Shown here one piece after another: positions 24,556 to 33,571 of a stretch of 64,000 nucleotides of DNA. Source of the DNA: Bifidobacterium pullorum DSM 20433. Its GTDB lineage: Bacteria; Actinomycetota; Actinomycetes; Actinomycetales; Bifidobacteriaceae. Where the stretch lies: the NCBI RefSeq assembly GCF_000771405.1, contig NZ_JDUI01000008.1:145506-209505 (forward strand), in the 5' to 3' direction. Made by a program: the position numbers and the translations under genes. The notes below the pieces were generated by a model. That model did no database searches and had not been told where the DNA came from. It saw only the letters and a program-made list of their open reading frames with translations. Position 1 is the stretch's first letter. Every line of letters begins with the position of its first letter.

Positions 24556-26775
24556 CTATTGAACGTTCTGATTCTGGCTCTGTTCCTGATTCCGGTTGGC
24601 GTTGGCGTTGGCATTGGTGTTGGCTTGCACGCCGCCGGCCGTCAGGTACTTCTGCGCCGGTTGGCCGTAGTCGTTATCTATCGGCGCATCGATGGCGTTC
24701 AGATACGTGTTCATGAACTGCTTCCACGCCGGGGTGGCGATGTACATGCCGAACCATTCGGAGCGGTACACGCCATTGATGGTCTTGTTGTCGAAGGTGT
24801 TGTTGAGCGGATCCTGCGCGTCGCCGACGGCCACGAACGCAGACACCACATTCGGCACGAAACCTGCGGTCAACATGTATGTGTTCTCGTTCGTACCGGT
24901 TTTGGCGAAGGTCTTGCGGCCGTTGTCCAGCTGGGTCGTCGCGGCCTCGCCTCCGGCGGTCACGACGCCCTGGTTGAGCGCGTACGCGGTGGTCTGCGCG
25001 ATCTCCGGGTCGATGGCCTGATGGCAGTCGGCCTGCGGAACGTCGATCTCGTCGCCGTTCTTATCGGTCACGCGGGTCATGGCGATCGGGGTGCAGGCCA
25101 CACCGTTCGCGCCCAACGTGGCGTAGACGTTGGCCATGGTCAGCGGGGACGCCTGTACGGCGCCGATGGTCATCGGCGGGTTGAACGAGTTGGACGAGTA
25201 TACGTCCATGGCCGAGGACGGCGAGTTGTGGTAGCCGAGGGCCGTGGCCGCGTCGGCGATCGCGCACAGGCCGATCTGCGAGGCCATCGACGCCTGCGTG
25301 GTGTTATGCGAACGGATCAGGCCCTGCAACGGGGTCTCCGGATTCACGGTGCCACCGCCTGAATTCTCAACCTCCCAGTCGGGGCCGCCGAAGCTGTACT
25401 CGCCGCAGCTGAACGAGGTCTGCTGATATCGGGTGCTGGTGCGCAGGCCTTCGTTGATCGAACGGCCCTGCTGCATCCAGGCCACCATGTTGATCGGCTT
25501 CCAGGTGGAGCCGACCTGCACGCCCCAGCCGCCGCCGTCGACCTGATCGACCATGTAGTTCATCGAGGTCTTGGTCTGGTCGCTGGCCGCCGCGTCGGTG
25601 GCGTCGTACGTACGGTTGATGCCGAAACCGAGCACTTCGCCGGTGCCGGGCTTAATCGCCGCGATCATGACCTCCAGCCCGGAGGGGTCGTCGGCCGGAA
25701 TCGTGTCGTTCGCCGCCTGCATGGCCGCGTTGTTGGCCTCCACGTCCATCGTGGTGTAGATGTCGAGACCGCCCTCGTTGAGCAGCTTCTGGCGGTCCTC
25801 CTCGGTTTCGCCGAACTCCTCCGAATTGAGGATCTTGGTGGTCACGTACGCACAGAAGAAGCCCGCGTTGCCGGCCGACTGGCAGCCCTGATTCACCGAC
25901 TGGATATCAAGCGTATCCACAAGCGGGGTGTTCACGGCCTCGTCATATTCGGCCTGCTCGATCAGCCCCTGATCCAGCATGAGCTGCAGCACGATGTCAC
26001 GCTCGTCCTGCGCACGTTCCTGGTTCTCGGGGATCGAGGGGTCGATCTCCGACGGGTTCTTGGTGATGGCGGCGATCGTGGCCGACTGCACCAGGTTCAG
26101 GTCCTTGGCGTTCACGTTGAAATAGCGGTGCGCGGCCGTCTCCACGCCGTACAGGTTGTTGGAGCCGAACTGCGCGATGTTCAGATACCCCTGAAGGATC
26201 TCCGGCTTGGAATACATCTTCTCCATCTGCACGGCGATCAGCATCTCACGCAGCTTGCGGGCGATGGTCTGCTCCTGCGCATGGTATTCGGCGATCGGGT
26301 CATCGTCCTCGCGCGCCTGCACCATCAGCACGTTCTTGACGTACTGCTGGGTCAGCGAGGAGCCGCCCTGCGTATCGCCCTCGGCGATGTAGGTCTGCAC
26401 GAACGCACGCATCACGCCCTGCACGTCCACGCCCGAATGTTCGAAGAAACGACGGTCCTCACGGGCCACGATGGCCTTCTGCATATACTCGGACACGTCC
26501 TTGATCGGCACCACGATGCGGTTCTGCGAATAGAACGTCGCAATCACCGAGCCGTCGGACGCGTACATGCGCGACTGCTGCGGCAGGCTCGTCACGTCGA
26601 AATCGATACCCTCCACCTGCAGCGAGGGCATCACCGCCTTGGCCACGGTGTTCGCGCCGAACACCGCAGGCAGGAACAGCAGGCTTGCCACCACGCCGCC
26701 GGCGACGCACAGCACGACGTAGGACAAAGCCAGCGACAAGGCGCGGCGAATGGTCATCGAGTTCTTCTTGGGCAT
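24556..26775 (-). CDS. Class A penicillin-binding protein
   Basis: Bifunctional peptidoglycan glycosyltransferase and transpeptidase, about 739 residues. One N-terminal membrane helix (about 15-40) precedes the glycosyltransferase domain (EDRRFFEHSGVD with catalytic Glu106; GGSSLTQQYVKN). The transpeptidase carries the active-site STWK, SHNTT and KTGT motifs. The C-terminus ends in an Asn/Gln/Ala-rich tail after QKYLTAGG. The start is ATG 26775; 26784 is possible. It polymerises and cross-links peptidoglycan on the outer membrane face. Confidence 0.95.
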   Translation of the reverse strand: MPKKNSMTIRRALSLALSYVVLCVAGGVVASLLFLPAVFGANTVAKAVMPSLQVEGIDFDVTSLPQQSRMYASDGSVIATFYSQNRIVVPIKDVSEYMQKAIVAREDRRFFEHSGVDVQGVMRAFVQTYIAEGDTQGGSSLTQQYVKNVLMVQAREDDDPIAEYHAQEQTIARKLREMLIAVQMEKMYSKPEILQGYLNIAQFGSNNLYGVETAAHRYFNVNAKDLNLVQSATIAAITKNPSEIDPSIPENQERAQDERDIVLQLMLDQGLIEQAEYDEAVNTPLVDTLDIQSVNQGCQSAGNAGFFCAYVTTKILNSEEFGETEEDRQKLLNEGGLDIYTTMDVEANNAAMQAANDTIPADDPSGLEVMIAAIKPGTGEVLGFGINRTYDATDAAASDQTKTSMNYMVDQVDGGGWGVQVGSTWKPINMVAWMQQGRSINEGLRTSTRYQQTSFSCGEYSFGGPDWEVENSGGGTVNPETPLQGLIRSHNTTQASMASQIGLCAIADAATALGYHNSPSSAMDVYSSNSFNPPMTIGAVQASPLTMANVYATLGANGVACTPIAMTRVTDKNGDEIDVPQADCHQAIDPEIAQTTAYALNQGVVTAGGEAATTQLDNGRKTFAKTGTNENTYMLTAGFVPNVVSAFVAVGDAQDPLNNTFDNKTINGVYRSEWFGMYIATPAWKQFMNTYLNAIDAPIDNDYGQPAQKYLTAGGVQANTNANANANRNQEQSQNQNVQ

Positions 26776-26954
26776 GGTGCCCATTCTAAAGAGGAGCCTC
26801 TACCTCGCCCCGGTTTATCCGCACCCATCGTCATTTCATCACATCCTGCGCCGATGTCTGGAAAACCGCTGTAAACCGTCTGCGCACGCCCCGAACCTTC
26901 ACCGAAAACAGAGGCCTCCGTGTACCCCGAATGCGCCATGCCGCGTCACGGCGG

Positions 26955-27668
26955 CTACCGGCGGGAGCGGCGGATCAGCATACCCGGCTGATAGATGACG
27001 ATCGAGCGTCCATCACGTGCGATCCAGCCACGGTTCGAGAAATCCATCAGCGCCTTGTTCACGGTCTCACGCGAGGACCCGACCAGCTGCGCCAACTCCT
27101 CCTGCGTCAGATCATGCGGCACCTTGAGTCCGGCCTCCACGGGCTCGCCGAATCGCGAGGCCAGGTCCAGCAGGGTCTTGGCCAGCCGCGCCGGCACATC
27201 CATGAACACCAGGTCGGTGATCCGCTCGTTGTTGCTGCGCATGCGGTTCGCCAGAACCTGCAGCATGTCCACGGCCACGCGCGGGTACTTGTTCAACCAG
27301 GCGAACAGCGCGTCATGCTCCAGCCACACCACGCGGGTGCCGGCCGTCATCGCCACCGCGGAGGCGGTCCGCGGGCCGCCCGCGGGATCGAACACCGGAA
27401 TCTCCCCCAGCACTTCACCACGCGCATGAATGCTCAGCAGCTGCACGCGCCCGTCGATCGACTCGCGAATCAGCTTGACCCGGCCCTTCTCCAGCAATCC
27501 CATGCGATGGTCGGTGTCCCCCTGCGTGAAGATGTGCTCGCCCTTGTCATACACCGATTCACGGAGCGTGGGCAGCAGTTCCTCCGCCTGCTCCGGGGAG
27601 ACCTGCTTGAACAATGCCGTGTGCAGCAGCGTGTTCTCGTCATGGGGAACCGCATTCGGTGTCGCCAT
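26955..27668 (-). CDS. Crp/Fnr-family transcriptional regulator
   Basis: A 237-residue regulator of the Crp/Fnr superfamily, close to actinobacterial GlxR/Crp. The N-terminal cyclic-nucleotide-binding fold has GEVLGEIPVFDP and PRTASAVAMT, the phosphate-binding cassette. The C-terminal helix-turn-helix is LTQEELAQLVGSSRETVNKALMDFSNRGWI. ATG 27668 is used. In actinobacteria such proteins bind cAMP and control central metabolism. No target site can be proven here. It is divergent from nothing; its downstream neighbour is the PBP. Confidence 0.93.
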   Translation of the reverse strand: MATPNAVPHDENTLLHTALFKQVSPEQAEELLPTLRESVYDKGEHIFTQGDTDHRMGLLEKGRVKLIRESIDGRVQLLSIHARGEVLGEIPVFDPAGGPRTASAVAMTAGTRVVWLEHDALFAWLNKYPRVAVDMLQVLANRMRSNNERITDLVFMDVPARLAKTLLDLASRFGEPVEAGLKVPHDLTQEELAQLVGSSRETVNKALMDFSNRGWIARDGRSIVIYQPGMLIRRSRR

Positions 27669-27801
27669 TGCCAGTCGCTCCTCCCGCCCGTTACTGTGCC
27701 GGCTCCCGATCAGCCCACGGCATGCCGGCGACGGTTGTCCTCATTCGCATTGCCCAATATTGTATCCCCATCCGCCAACCCTCCCACCCATACATGTTGG
27801 C

Positions 27802-27957
27802 CGACTGTTGAAAAACCTGCGGAAACGGGGCCGCCCGCGCACACAACCCAACAGTTGAAAAACAACAAACAAACCCGCACACACAACCCCCACCCCCGAC
27901 TGTCGAAAAACCTGCGCAAACAAAGCCACCCGCGCACACAACCCAACAGTTGAAAAG
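27802..27957. repeat. Two copies of a 60-bp intergenic repeat
   Basis: A unit of about 60 bases occurs at 27802-27861 and again at 27898-27957. Each begins GACTGTYGAAAAACCTGCG, has a central CCCGCGCACACAACCC and ends CAACAGTTGAAAA, so its ends are inverted with respect to each other (CTGTTG and CAACAG). A third partial CCGCACACACAACCCC block lies between them. The block occupies the gap between the Crp-like regulator and lplA, in front of the regulator start. Confidence 0.8.
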
Positions 27958-27973
27958 TGGACGGCAGGATGGG

Positions 27974-29311
27974 TCAGCTGTCGGCGGACAACAGTTGCCG
28001 CAGGGAATCGGCCAGGGTACGAAGCAGCACGTCCCGTCCAACGTTCCGCAACGCAGGCTGCAAGCACAGCGGCGACACCCGCTTGGCCGCCGAACGCACG
28101 GCCTTGTCATGCATCTTCTCCGGTGACGTGTTCAGCAACCGCGCCATCAGGGCGCCATCCAGGTCGAAGGCCAACGTCGTATGATGGAGCACCGCGCCCG
28201 GCCCGCCGCTGCCCGCCGGCGCGGGGAACCGTCGCTGCGCGGCCCCGCCCGCCTTGCCCCACGGCACAACGGACGCTATGGAATCACCGTCGGCCGACCC
28301 TTGAACCATCCCGCCAACCGGCACGGCGATATCGTTCAATCCTTGGAATCGCGCGTCGACCCCGATTCTTTGCAGAGCGTCGACCAGCCAGCTGTCGCAT
28401 AGCCGATAGGCCTCCGCCGCGTCCAACCCGTCCACGAACCACTGCGGCGCGTACAGGGAATACGTGATCGCACCGTGTGGTTGGACCACCATCGTGCCGC
28501 CTCCCGTGCATCGGCGGACCACCGTGAATCCCAGGCGTTCCGCCTCGTCCGTATGCACCTCGTCGGGTATCGACTGGAACCGTCCGACCACCACTGCCGG
28601 CGATGTCCATTCCCAGAAGCGCACGCTGGCCGGTCGCGCCCCCGCCGCCACCTCGCGCGCCCACTGCCGGTCGACCGTCATCTGTTCGATGGGACTGCGG
28701 GGGCGATCGTGGATGACGACCGGTGCGAGTGCACGCCAGCGGTCACGCCAATCCTCCAGCCAATCGGTATTCGGGCGCGGCGCGGCGCATGACGGATCGG
28801 ATTCGCGGCCATCTGCCGATTCCACCGCCTTACCGGTTTCAGTAGAGGCATCGCCCGATGCGTCGTTCAGCCCCGGCCCCGCAGGTTCCAATCCCATCGC
28901 CCGAGCCAATGCCCACGCCATGGCCCCGGCATCGGTGCCGACCAGTCGTGCCCCGCCGTGCCGCATGCAAGTCCGTCGCAGCGCGTCGCTCCAGCCATCG
29001 ATATCCGCGCATTTCTCATCGCCATATGTTTCGGACTGTGCGGTCCTTCCCCGCGGCAGGCGCGATTTCCCGGCAGACGCCGGCGCATCCCCGTCCTGTG
29101 TGCCGGTCACGCGGGCAGCCGCTCCGCGGGCGCACGCCAGCAACGTACGCTCAAGATCATCCAGCAGCGAGCGCGACCGTACCTCATCGCCGTCGATGAA
29201 GAAGTCGCCGTCCAACCGGCATTCGCTCACCGCCCCCATCGGGTCGGTTGCCACGGTGACGGCGACGAGTTTCCCGCCGGGTGTCTTGACCACTCCACGC
29301 CGAACGCCCAT
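27974..29311 (-). CDS. lplA: Lipoate-protein ligase, fused to an accessory domain
   Basis: A 445-residue protein in which a C-terminal-type accessory domain comes first (about 1-115) and the ligase core follows. The core shows RRCTGGGTMVVQPHGAITYSLY, the lipoyl-AMP motif, and WGKAGGAAQRRF with the candidate catalytic Lys. The two are joined by an Asp/Glu/Ser-rich linker, and the core has a Gly/Ser insertion after GLNDIAVPVG. It activates lipoate and attaches it to lipoyl-domain Lys; the gcvH in this window is a possible acceptor. The start is ATG 29311. Confidence 0.88.
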   Translation of the reverse strand: MGVRRGVVKTPGGKLVAVTVATDPMGAVSECRLDGDFFIDGDEVRSRSLLDDLERTLLACARGAAARVTGTQDGDAPASAGKSRLPRGRTAQSETYGDEKCADIDGWSDALRRTCMRHGGARLVGTDAGAMAWALARAMGLEPAGPGLNDASGDASTETGKAVESADGRESDPSCAAPRPNTDWLEDWRDRWRALAPVVIHDRPRSPIEQMTVDRQWAREVAAGARPASVRFWEWTSPAVVVGRFQSIPDEVHTDEAERLGFTVVRRCTGGGTMVVQPHGAITYSLYAPQWFVDGLDAAEAYRLCDSWLVDALQRIGVDARFQGLNDIAVPVGGMVQGSADGDSIASVVPWGKAGGAAQRRFPAPAGSGGPGAVLHHTTLAFDLDGALMARLLNTSPEKMHDKAVRSAAKRVSPLCLQPALRNVGRDVLLRTLADSLRQLLSADS

Positions 29312-29340
29312 GGCACCCCCTGGTAATCCCGCTGCCGCGA

Positions 29341-29516
29341 TGTGGTACGAAACCGACCAAAGGCCCTTTTGTGGATTCCGTACCGTACCACACGGCAGTC
29401 TTCAGCCAGCAAATGGCTTGTTTTCAACGTTCTGTTCCGTACCACACGGGCGTGGTACGGTACGAAATCAGTATAAAACGTTTCACTTGATTGAGTACCA
29501 CACAGAGGTGGGTACC
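29341..29516. repeat. Cluster of GTACCAC/GTGGTAC sites upstream of lplA
   Basis: Four or more GTACCAC-type sites lie within 175 bases: TGTGGTAC at 29341-29348, GTACCACAC at 29385-29393, the 24-base palindrome CCGTACCAC-acgggc-GTGGTACGG at 29437-29460, and GTACCACAC from 29495 followed by GTGGGTACCC. The spacing is irregular. A plausible -10 (TATACT) lies between the last two on the minus strand, so these may be operator sites for lplA. Confidence 0.7.
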
Positions 29517-29548
29517 CGCGGTTGGGAGAAGCTTCGATTCAGTGTTCC

Positions 29549-29766
29549 GCACCGTCCGCGAGCCAGGTCGGCCATACTCCACGCCGTCCGTATACCTGTA
29601 GACGCCGTTCCGATTCTGCTCCGTAAACCAAACTGCCGCACTTCAGAACACCCGTAGCTAGGTCGGCCACACTCCGGTCCGTAGACCAGGTTGGACACAC
29701 TCCATACCGTCCGCGAGCCAGGTCGACCATACTCCACGCCGCCCGCGAACCTGGCTGACCTTGCGA
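29549..29766. repeat. Degenerate 32-bp repeats in the lplA-leuB gap
   Basis: Units of about 28-32 bases with the consensus CCGTnnGCnAGGTCGGCCAYACTCCA occur at 29549-29580, 29652-29678, 29680-29707, 29708-29739 and, more degraded, at 29740-29766. Spacers are absent between the last four. The minus strand can be read as a repeated peptide, but no start codon with ribosome site or consistent frame supports a gene. Confidence 0.75.
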
Positions 29767-29777
29767 TCCATACGACA

Positions 29778-29809
29778 ATGCGCCGTGTCCATGGTGGTAC
29801 ACGGCGCAT
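29778..29809. terminator. Hairpin downstream of leuB
   Basis: An 11-bp perfect stem (ATGCGCCGTGT and ACACGGCGCAT) with a 10-base loop, about 95 bases past the leuB stop. No T-tract follows on the minus strand, so terminator function is uncertain. Confidence 0.5.
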
Positions 29810-29903
29810 GGCCCTCATGTGCGACGGAGGCTGCCATCATGCATGACTTGCCGATAGCGCGTCTCCACACGTTTGTCTGCTACGGGTTGGCGACTCCGCG
29901 GCG

Positions 29904-30944
29904 TTACAGACGCGCGAGGATGTCACGGCCGATTTCGTCGGTGTTGCGCGGCGTGGAGCCGAGCTCGGCGATGTCGGCTTCGACCGCCGCGTCAATGCGG
30001 GCCGCATCCTCGTCGAATCCGAGATGACGCAGCAGCATGGCGGCGGACAGGATCGCGGCCGTCGGGTTGGCGAGCCCCTTGCCGGCGATGTCCGGCGCGG
30101 AACCGTGGATCGGCTCGAACATGGACGGGAACTCGTTGCAGGCGTTGATGCAGCCGGACGCCGAATAGCCGACGCCGCCGACCACCGCACCGGCCTCGTC
30201 GGTCAGGATGTCGCCGAAGAGGTTGTCGGTCAGGATCACGTCGAAGCGCGAGGGGTCGGAGACCATGTAGATGGTGGCCGCGTCGATGTGGCAGTAGTCG
30301 TGCGTGACCTCGGGGTATTCCTGTCCCACGCGGTCCACGATGCGCTGCCACATGTCGCCCGCGTTGACGAGCACGTTCTTCTTGTGCACGAGGGTCACAT
30401 GCTTGCGGCGCTTCATGGCCAGGTCGAAGGCGTAACGCACCACGCGCTCCACGCCGTAGGCCGTGTTGATCGAGACCTCGGTGGCCACTTCGGCCGGGGT
30501 GTCGCGGCGGACCGCGCCGCCCGCGCCGCAGTACAGGCCTTCGGTGCCCTCGCGCACGACCACGAAGTCGATCTCGCCCGGGTTGGCGAGCGGCGAGGTG
30601 ACGCCCTTGTACAGCTTGGAGGGGCGCAGGTTCACGTACTGGTCGAGTTCGAAGCGCAGGCGCAGCAGCAGGCCGCGCTCCAGGATGCCCGCCTTGATGC
30701 GCGGGTCGCCGACCGCGCCGAGCAGGATCGCGTCGGTAGTCTTGATGCGCTCGAGCTCCTCGTCCGGCAGGATCGCCCCGTCACGCAGGTAGCGTTCGGC
30801 GCCGAGGTCGAAGTCCTCGTATTCGAAATCCGCCGCGCCTCGCACTGCCTGTTCCAGCGCCTTCTGGGCCCACGGGGTGACTTCCTTGCCGATGCCGTCG
30901 CCGGGGATGACGGCGATCCGATACTTCTTCGTTGTTTCGCTCAT
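29904..30944 (-). CDS. leuB: 3-isopropylmalate dehydrogenase
   Basis: Leucine-pathway enzyme of about 346 residues in the isocitrate/isopropylmalate dehydrogenase family. It begins [15 protein letters not shown] and shows [14 protein letters not shown] for substrate binding, [19 protein letters not shown] for Mg2+ and the NAD-binding loop [17 protein letters not shown]. It oxidises and decarboxylates 3-isopropylmalate. ATG 30944 is chosen over 30956 by comparison with the family start. It stands apart from other leu genes. Confidence 0.96.
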   Translation of the reverse strand: MSETTKKYRIAVIPGDGIGKEVTPWAQKALEQAVRGAADFEYEDFDLGAERYLRDGAILPDEELERIKTTDAILLGAVGDPRIKAGILERGLLLRLRFELDQYVNLRPSKLYKGVTSPLANPGEIDFVVVREGTEGLYCGAGGAVRRDTPAEVATEVSINTAYGVERVVRYAFDLAMKRRKHVTLVHKKNVLVNAGDMWQRIVDRVGQEYPEVTHDYCHIDAATIYMVSDPSRFDVILTDNLFGDILTDEAGAVVGGVGYSASGCINACNEFPSMFEPIHGSAPDIAGKGLANPTAAILSAAMLLRHLGFDEDAARIDAAVEADIAELGSTPRNTDEIGRDILARL

Positions 30945-31058
30945 AGTGTGCGACACTACCCCGGTCGAGGGGACACAGTTCCGTATGGTTCAGCAAGTGG
31001 ACAGGGGCGCATTGCGCGGAAACGGACATCGCGACACGGCGGGATATGCGTCCGCGCG

Positions 31059-33542
31059 CTAGGCCACGCCCATGGTGCGCAGGCACCACGCGTTCTCGAA
31101 GGAGAGCTCCTCCCATTGCCGGTACCGGCCGGTGGTGCCGCCATGCCCCGCCTCGACCTCGATCTTGGCGATGACGTCCACGCCCGCCGCCTGCAGCCGC
31201 GCCATCCATTTGAGTGGTTCGACGACGAGCACGCGCGTATCGTTCATCGACGTGGTGATCAGGATCTTCGGGAAATGCGCCACCCGCGGATCGTCCGGCG
31301 ATTCCGGCGCGTTCTCGTACGGCGTGTACGCCTTCATCGCCCGGTAGACCTCGGGGTCGTGCAACGGGTCGCCCCACTCGTCCCATTCGGTCACGGTCAG
31401 CGGCAGCGAGGGGTCCAGGATCGAGGTCAGTGCGTCCACGAACGGCACGTCCGCCTCGATGCCGGCGAACCGTTCGGGCGCCAGATTCGCCACGGCGCCC
31501 ATGAGCAGACCGCCCGCCGACCCGCCGACGGCCACGGTGCGCCGCGCATCGGCGAGACCGGCGTCCTGCAACGCCGCCGCCGCGTCGACGAAATCCTCGA
31601 AGGTATGCCGTTTGGCCAGACGGCGTCCCTGCTCGTACCAGGCGCGTCCCATCTCGCCGCCGCCGCGGATGTGCGGCACCGCGTACAGCACGCCGCGGTC
31701 GAGCATGCTGAGACGGGAGACCGAGAATCCCGGATCGGAGCTGATCTCGTACGCGCCGTAGCCGGTGACGAACATCGGGAGGCGATCGAGCGCCACGCCG
31801 CGCCGCCAGACCAGGGAGACGGGGATGCGTTCGCCGTCGCGTGCGGTCACCCAGACGCGACGTTCCATATAATCACGCGGATCGAAGTCGCCCAGCACGC
31901 GCGCCCGCTTGAGCAGCAGGTCCTCGCCGGTGGCCGGGTCGATCTCGTGCAGTTCGCCCGGCCTCGTGTAGCTGGAGAAGGTGTACCGCATGCGCGGCGC
32001 GTCATAGGTGGGGTTGCCGCCGGCCACGATGGTGTACAGCCGACGCGTGACGCCCGGAAGCGCGTCACCGGACTTCGTGAAACACCCTGTGGAACATAGA
32101 TCAGAGTCCGTGGAATCGACCGCGGGAACAGGGACCGAGGAATCGACCGCGGGAACGGAGGCCGTGGAACCGGCCGCCGCGTCCCAATCGCCTTCGAGGG
32201 CGGGCGGCAGCAGTTCACGGAACCGCCACGGACGCCCTGCTAGGAAATCCTCGGCGGCATCCCGCTTGGTCATCACAGCCAGGTGGGGCAACCCGTCAGC
32301 CCGGTAGCTGAGTGCCACATAGTGCCGGTGCAGGGCGATGCCCTCGATGCCTAGCCCGCACGAGCCCTGCAGGATCGCCGGGTTGCAGGGATTGCGATAC
32401 GCCGTGCCGATCGGCAGGGTCGACGCGCCGGCTTCGACGCGGTCGCCCCGCTCGCACCCGTAGGGCGAGCCCTGCGCGACGCGCACGCCCTCGCCCAGCC
32501 GGTACGGCGGCTCGTGGGTTCGCATATCGATGACGTCGATCTCGAAATTCGGATTGAACGCATTGTGGTAGACGACGGCCAGCGGAATATCGCCGCCGTC
32601 CGGCGCCGCCCCCTCGAATCGCGCGAAGCTGACGTCGTATTCGATATCGGGTTCGCGCGGAATGATCGCACGGAACTCGCCCTCCGGGGTATCGATCGGC
32701 AGCATGAGCACCTCGGTGGTGGTCTTCGACCCGGTGCCGATGACGACATTACGCTCGTCGAAGCTCAGGCCGACGCCCAGCCAGAACCGTTCATCGTCCT
32801 CGCGGAACACCTCCACGTCATCGGCCACCGGCGTACCGACCCGATGCCGGCGCACCGCGCAGGGTCGCCACGCCTCGTCCAGCACCGCGTAGAACACCCA
32901 ACGCGCGTCCGGCGTGATGCAAGCGCCCGCGATGCCCTCCAACACGTCGGGCAGCTCCTCGCCGGTTTCCAGATCACGGATGCGGAAGTCATAGCGTTCA
33001 TCGCCGTGGGTGTCGACGCCGTAGAGCATCCACCGCCCGTCGCGGCTCAGGTCCATGCCGCCGACTTGGAAGAAATCATGCCCTTCGGCCTCGCGGTTGG
33101 TGTCGAACACCACCTGCTCCCCCGGCATCGATCCGGGCTCGCCCATCGGGTCGACGTCGGGCGGGGTCCAGTCGTCCTCCCCGCGGATCGGCAGACGGCA
33201 CTGCACCGCGTACTGCGCGCCCTCGCGCGTGCGGGTGAAGTACCAGTAGCCGTCCATGCGGGTGGGCACGGACATGTCGGTCTGCTGGATGCGGGACTTG
33301 AGTTCGTTCAGGAGCGTGTCGCGCAGCGGCGCGAGCGCGGCGGTGCGGCGCTCGCAGTAGGCATTCTGCGCGGCCACGTAGTCGCGGACTTCGGGATCGT
33401 CCTTGTCGCGCAGCCATTCATAGGGGTCGGTGAACGTGTCACCGTGGAACGTGCGTTCGTACGGCACCCGCTTGGCCGCGGGCGGCGTCATGCGTTCCGC
33501 GCCGTCCTCGGCCGGAATCGCGCCCATCTTCTCTTCGGTCAT
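31059..33542 (-). CDS. ptrB: Oligopeptidase B (protease II)
   Basis: Prolyl-oligopeptidase-family (S9A) serine peptidase, 827 residues. The N-terminal beta-propeller is followed by the catalytic alpha/beta-hydrolase domain. The nucleophile is in GGSAGGLLMGA, the Asp is in SMNDTRV and the His is in GHGGTTGRYRQW. It should cleave peptides after basic residues in the cytosol; no signal peptide is present. A low-complexity insertion with repeated VPAVDS lies between the propeller and the hydrolase. ATG 33542 has a TATAAT seven bases before it, so the mRNA is likely leaderless. Confidence 0.95.
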   Translation of the reverse strand: MTEEKMGAIPAEDGAERMTPPAAKRVPYERTFHGDTFTDPYEWLRDKDDPEVRDYVAAQNAYCERRTAALAPLRDTLLNELKSRIQQTDMSVPTRMDGYWYFTRTREGAQYAVQCRLPIRGEDDWTPPDVDPMGEPGSMPGEQVVFDTNREAEGHDFFQVGGMDLSRDGRWMLYGVDTHGDERYDFRIRDLETGEELPDVLEGIAGACITPDARWVFYAVLDEAWRPCAVRRHRVGTPVADDVEVFREDDERFWLGVGLSFDERNVVIGTGSKTTTEVLMLPIDTPEGEFRAIIPREPDIEYDVSFARFEGAAPDGGDIPLAVVYHNAFNPNFEIDVIDMRTHEPPYRLGEGVRVAQGSPYGCERGDRVEAGASTLPIGTAYRNPCNPAILQGSCGLGIEGIALHRHYVALSYRADGLPHLAVMTKRDAAEDFLAGRPWRFRELLPPALEGDWDAAAGSTASVPAVDSSVPVPAVDSTDSDLCSTGCFTKSGDALPGVTRRLYTIVAGGNPTYDAPRMRYTFSSYTRPGELHEIDPATGEDLLLKRARVLGDFDPRDYMERRVWVTARDGERIPVSLVWRRGVALDRLPMFVTGYGAYEISSDPGFSVSRLSMLDRGVLYAVPHIRGGGEMGRAWYEQGRRLAKRHTFEDFVDAAAALQDAGLADARRTVAVGGSAGGLLMGAVANLAPERFAGIEADVPFVDALTSILDPSLPLTVTEWDEWGDPLHDPEVYRAMKAYTPYENAPESPDDPRVAHFPKILITTSMNDTRVLVVEPLKWMARLQAAGVDVIAKIEVEAGHGGTTGRYRQWEELSFENAWCLRTMGVA

Positions 33543-33549
33543 GCAGGCG

Positions 33550-33555
33550 ATTATA
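33550..33555 (-). promoter_or_regulatory. -10 box of a leaderless promoter for ptrB
   Basis: Perfect TATAAT on the minus strand with only 7 bases between it and the ATG of ptrB, so transcription would begin at or next to the start codon. No ribosome site lies between them. No convincing -35 is visible. Confidence 0.65.
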
Positions 33556-33571
33556 TGCGTTCCCGCGTCCG

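Noticed and set aside
26128..26874. Plus-strand open frame of 248 codons opposite the PBP gene
   Set aside because: Shadow of a well-supported gene; His/Leu/Arg-rich with no domain.
29549..29766. Possible CRISPR array
   Set aside because: Units are degenerate and mostly abutting, with no regular unique spacers.
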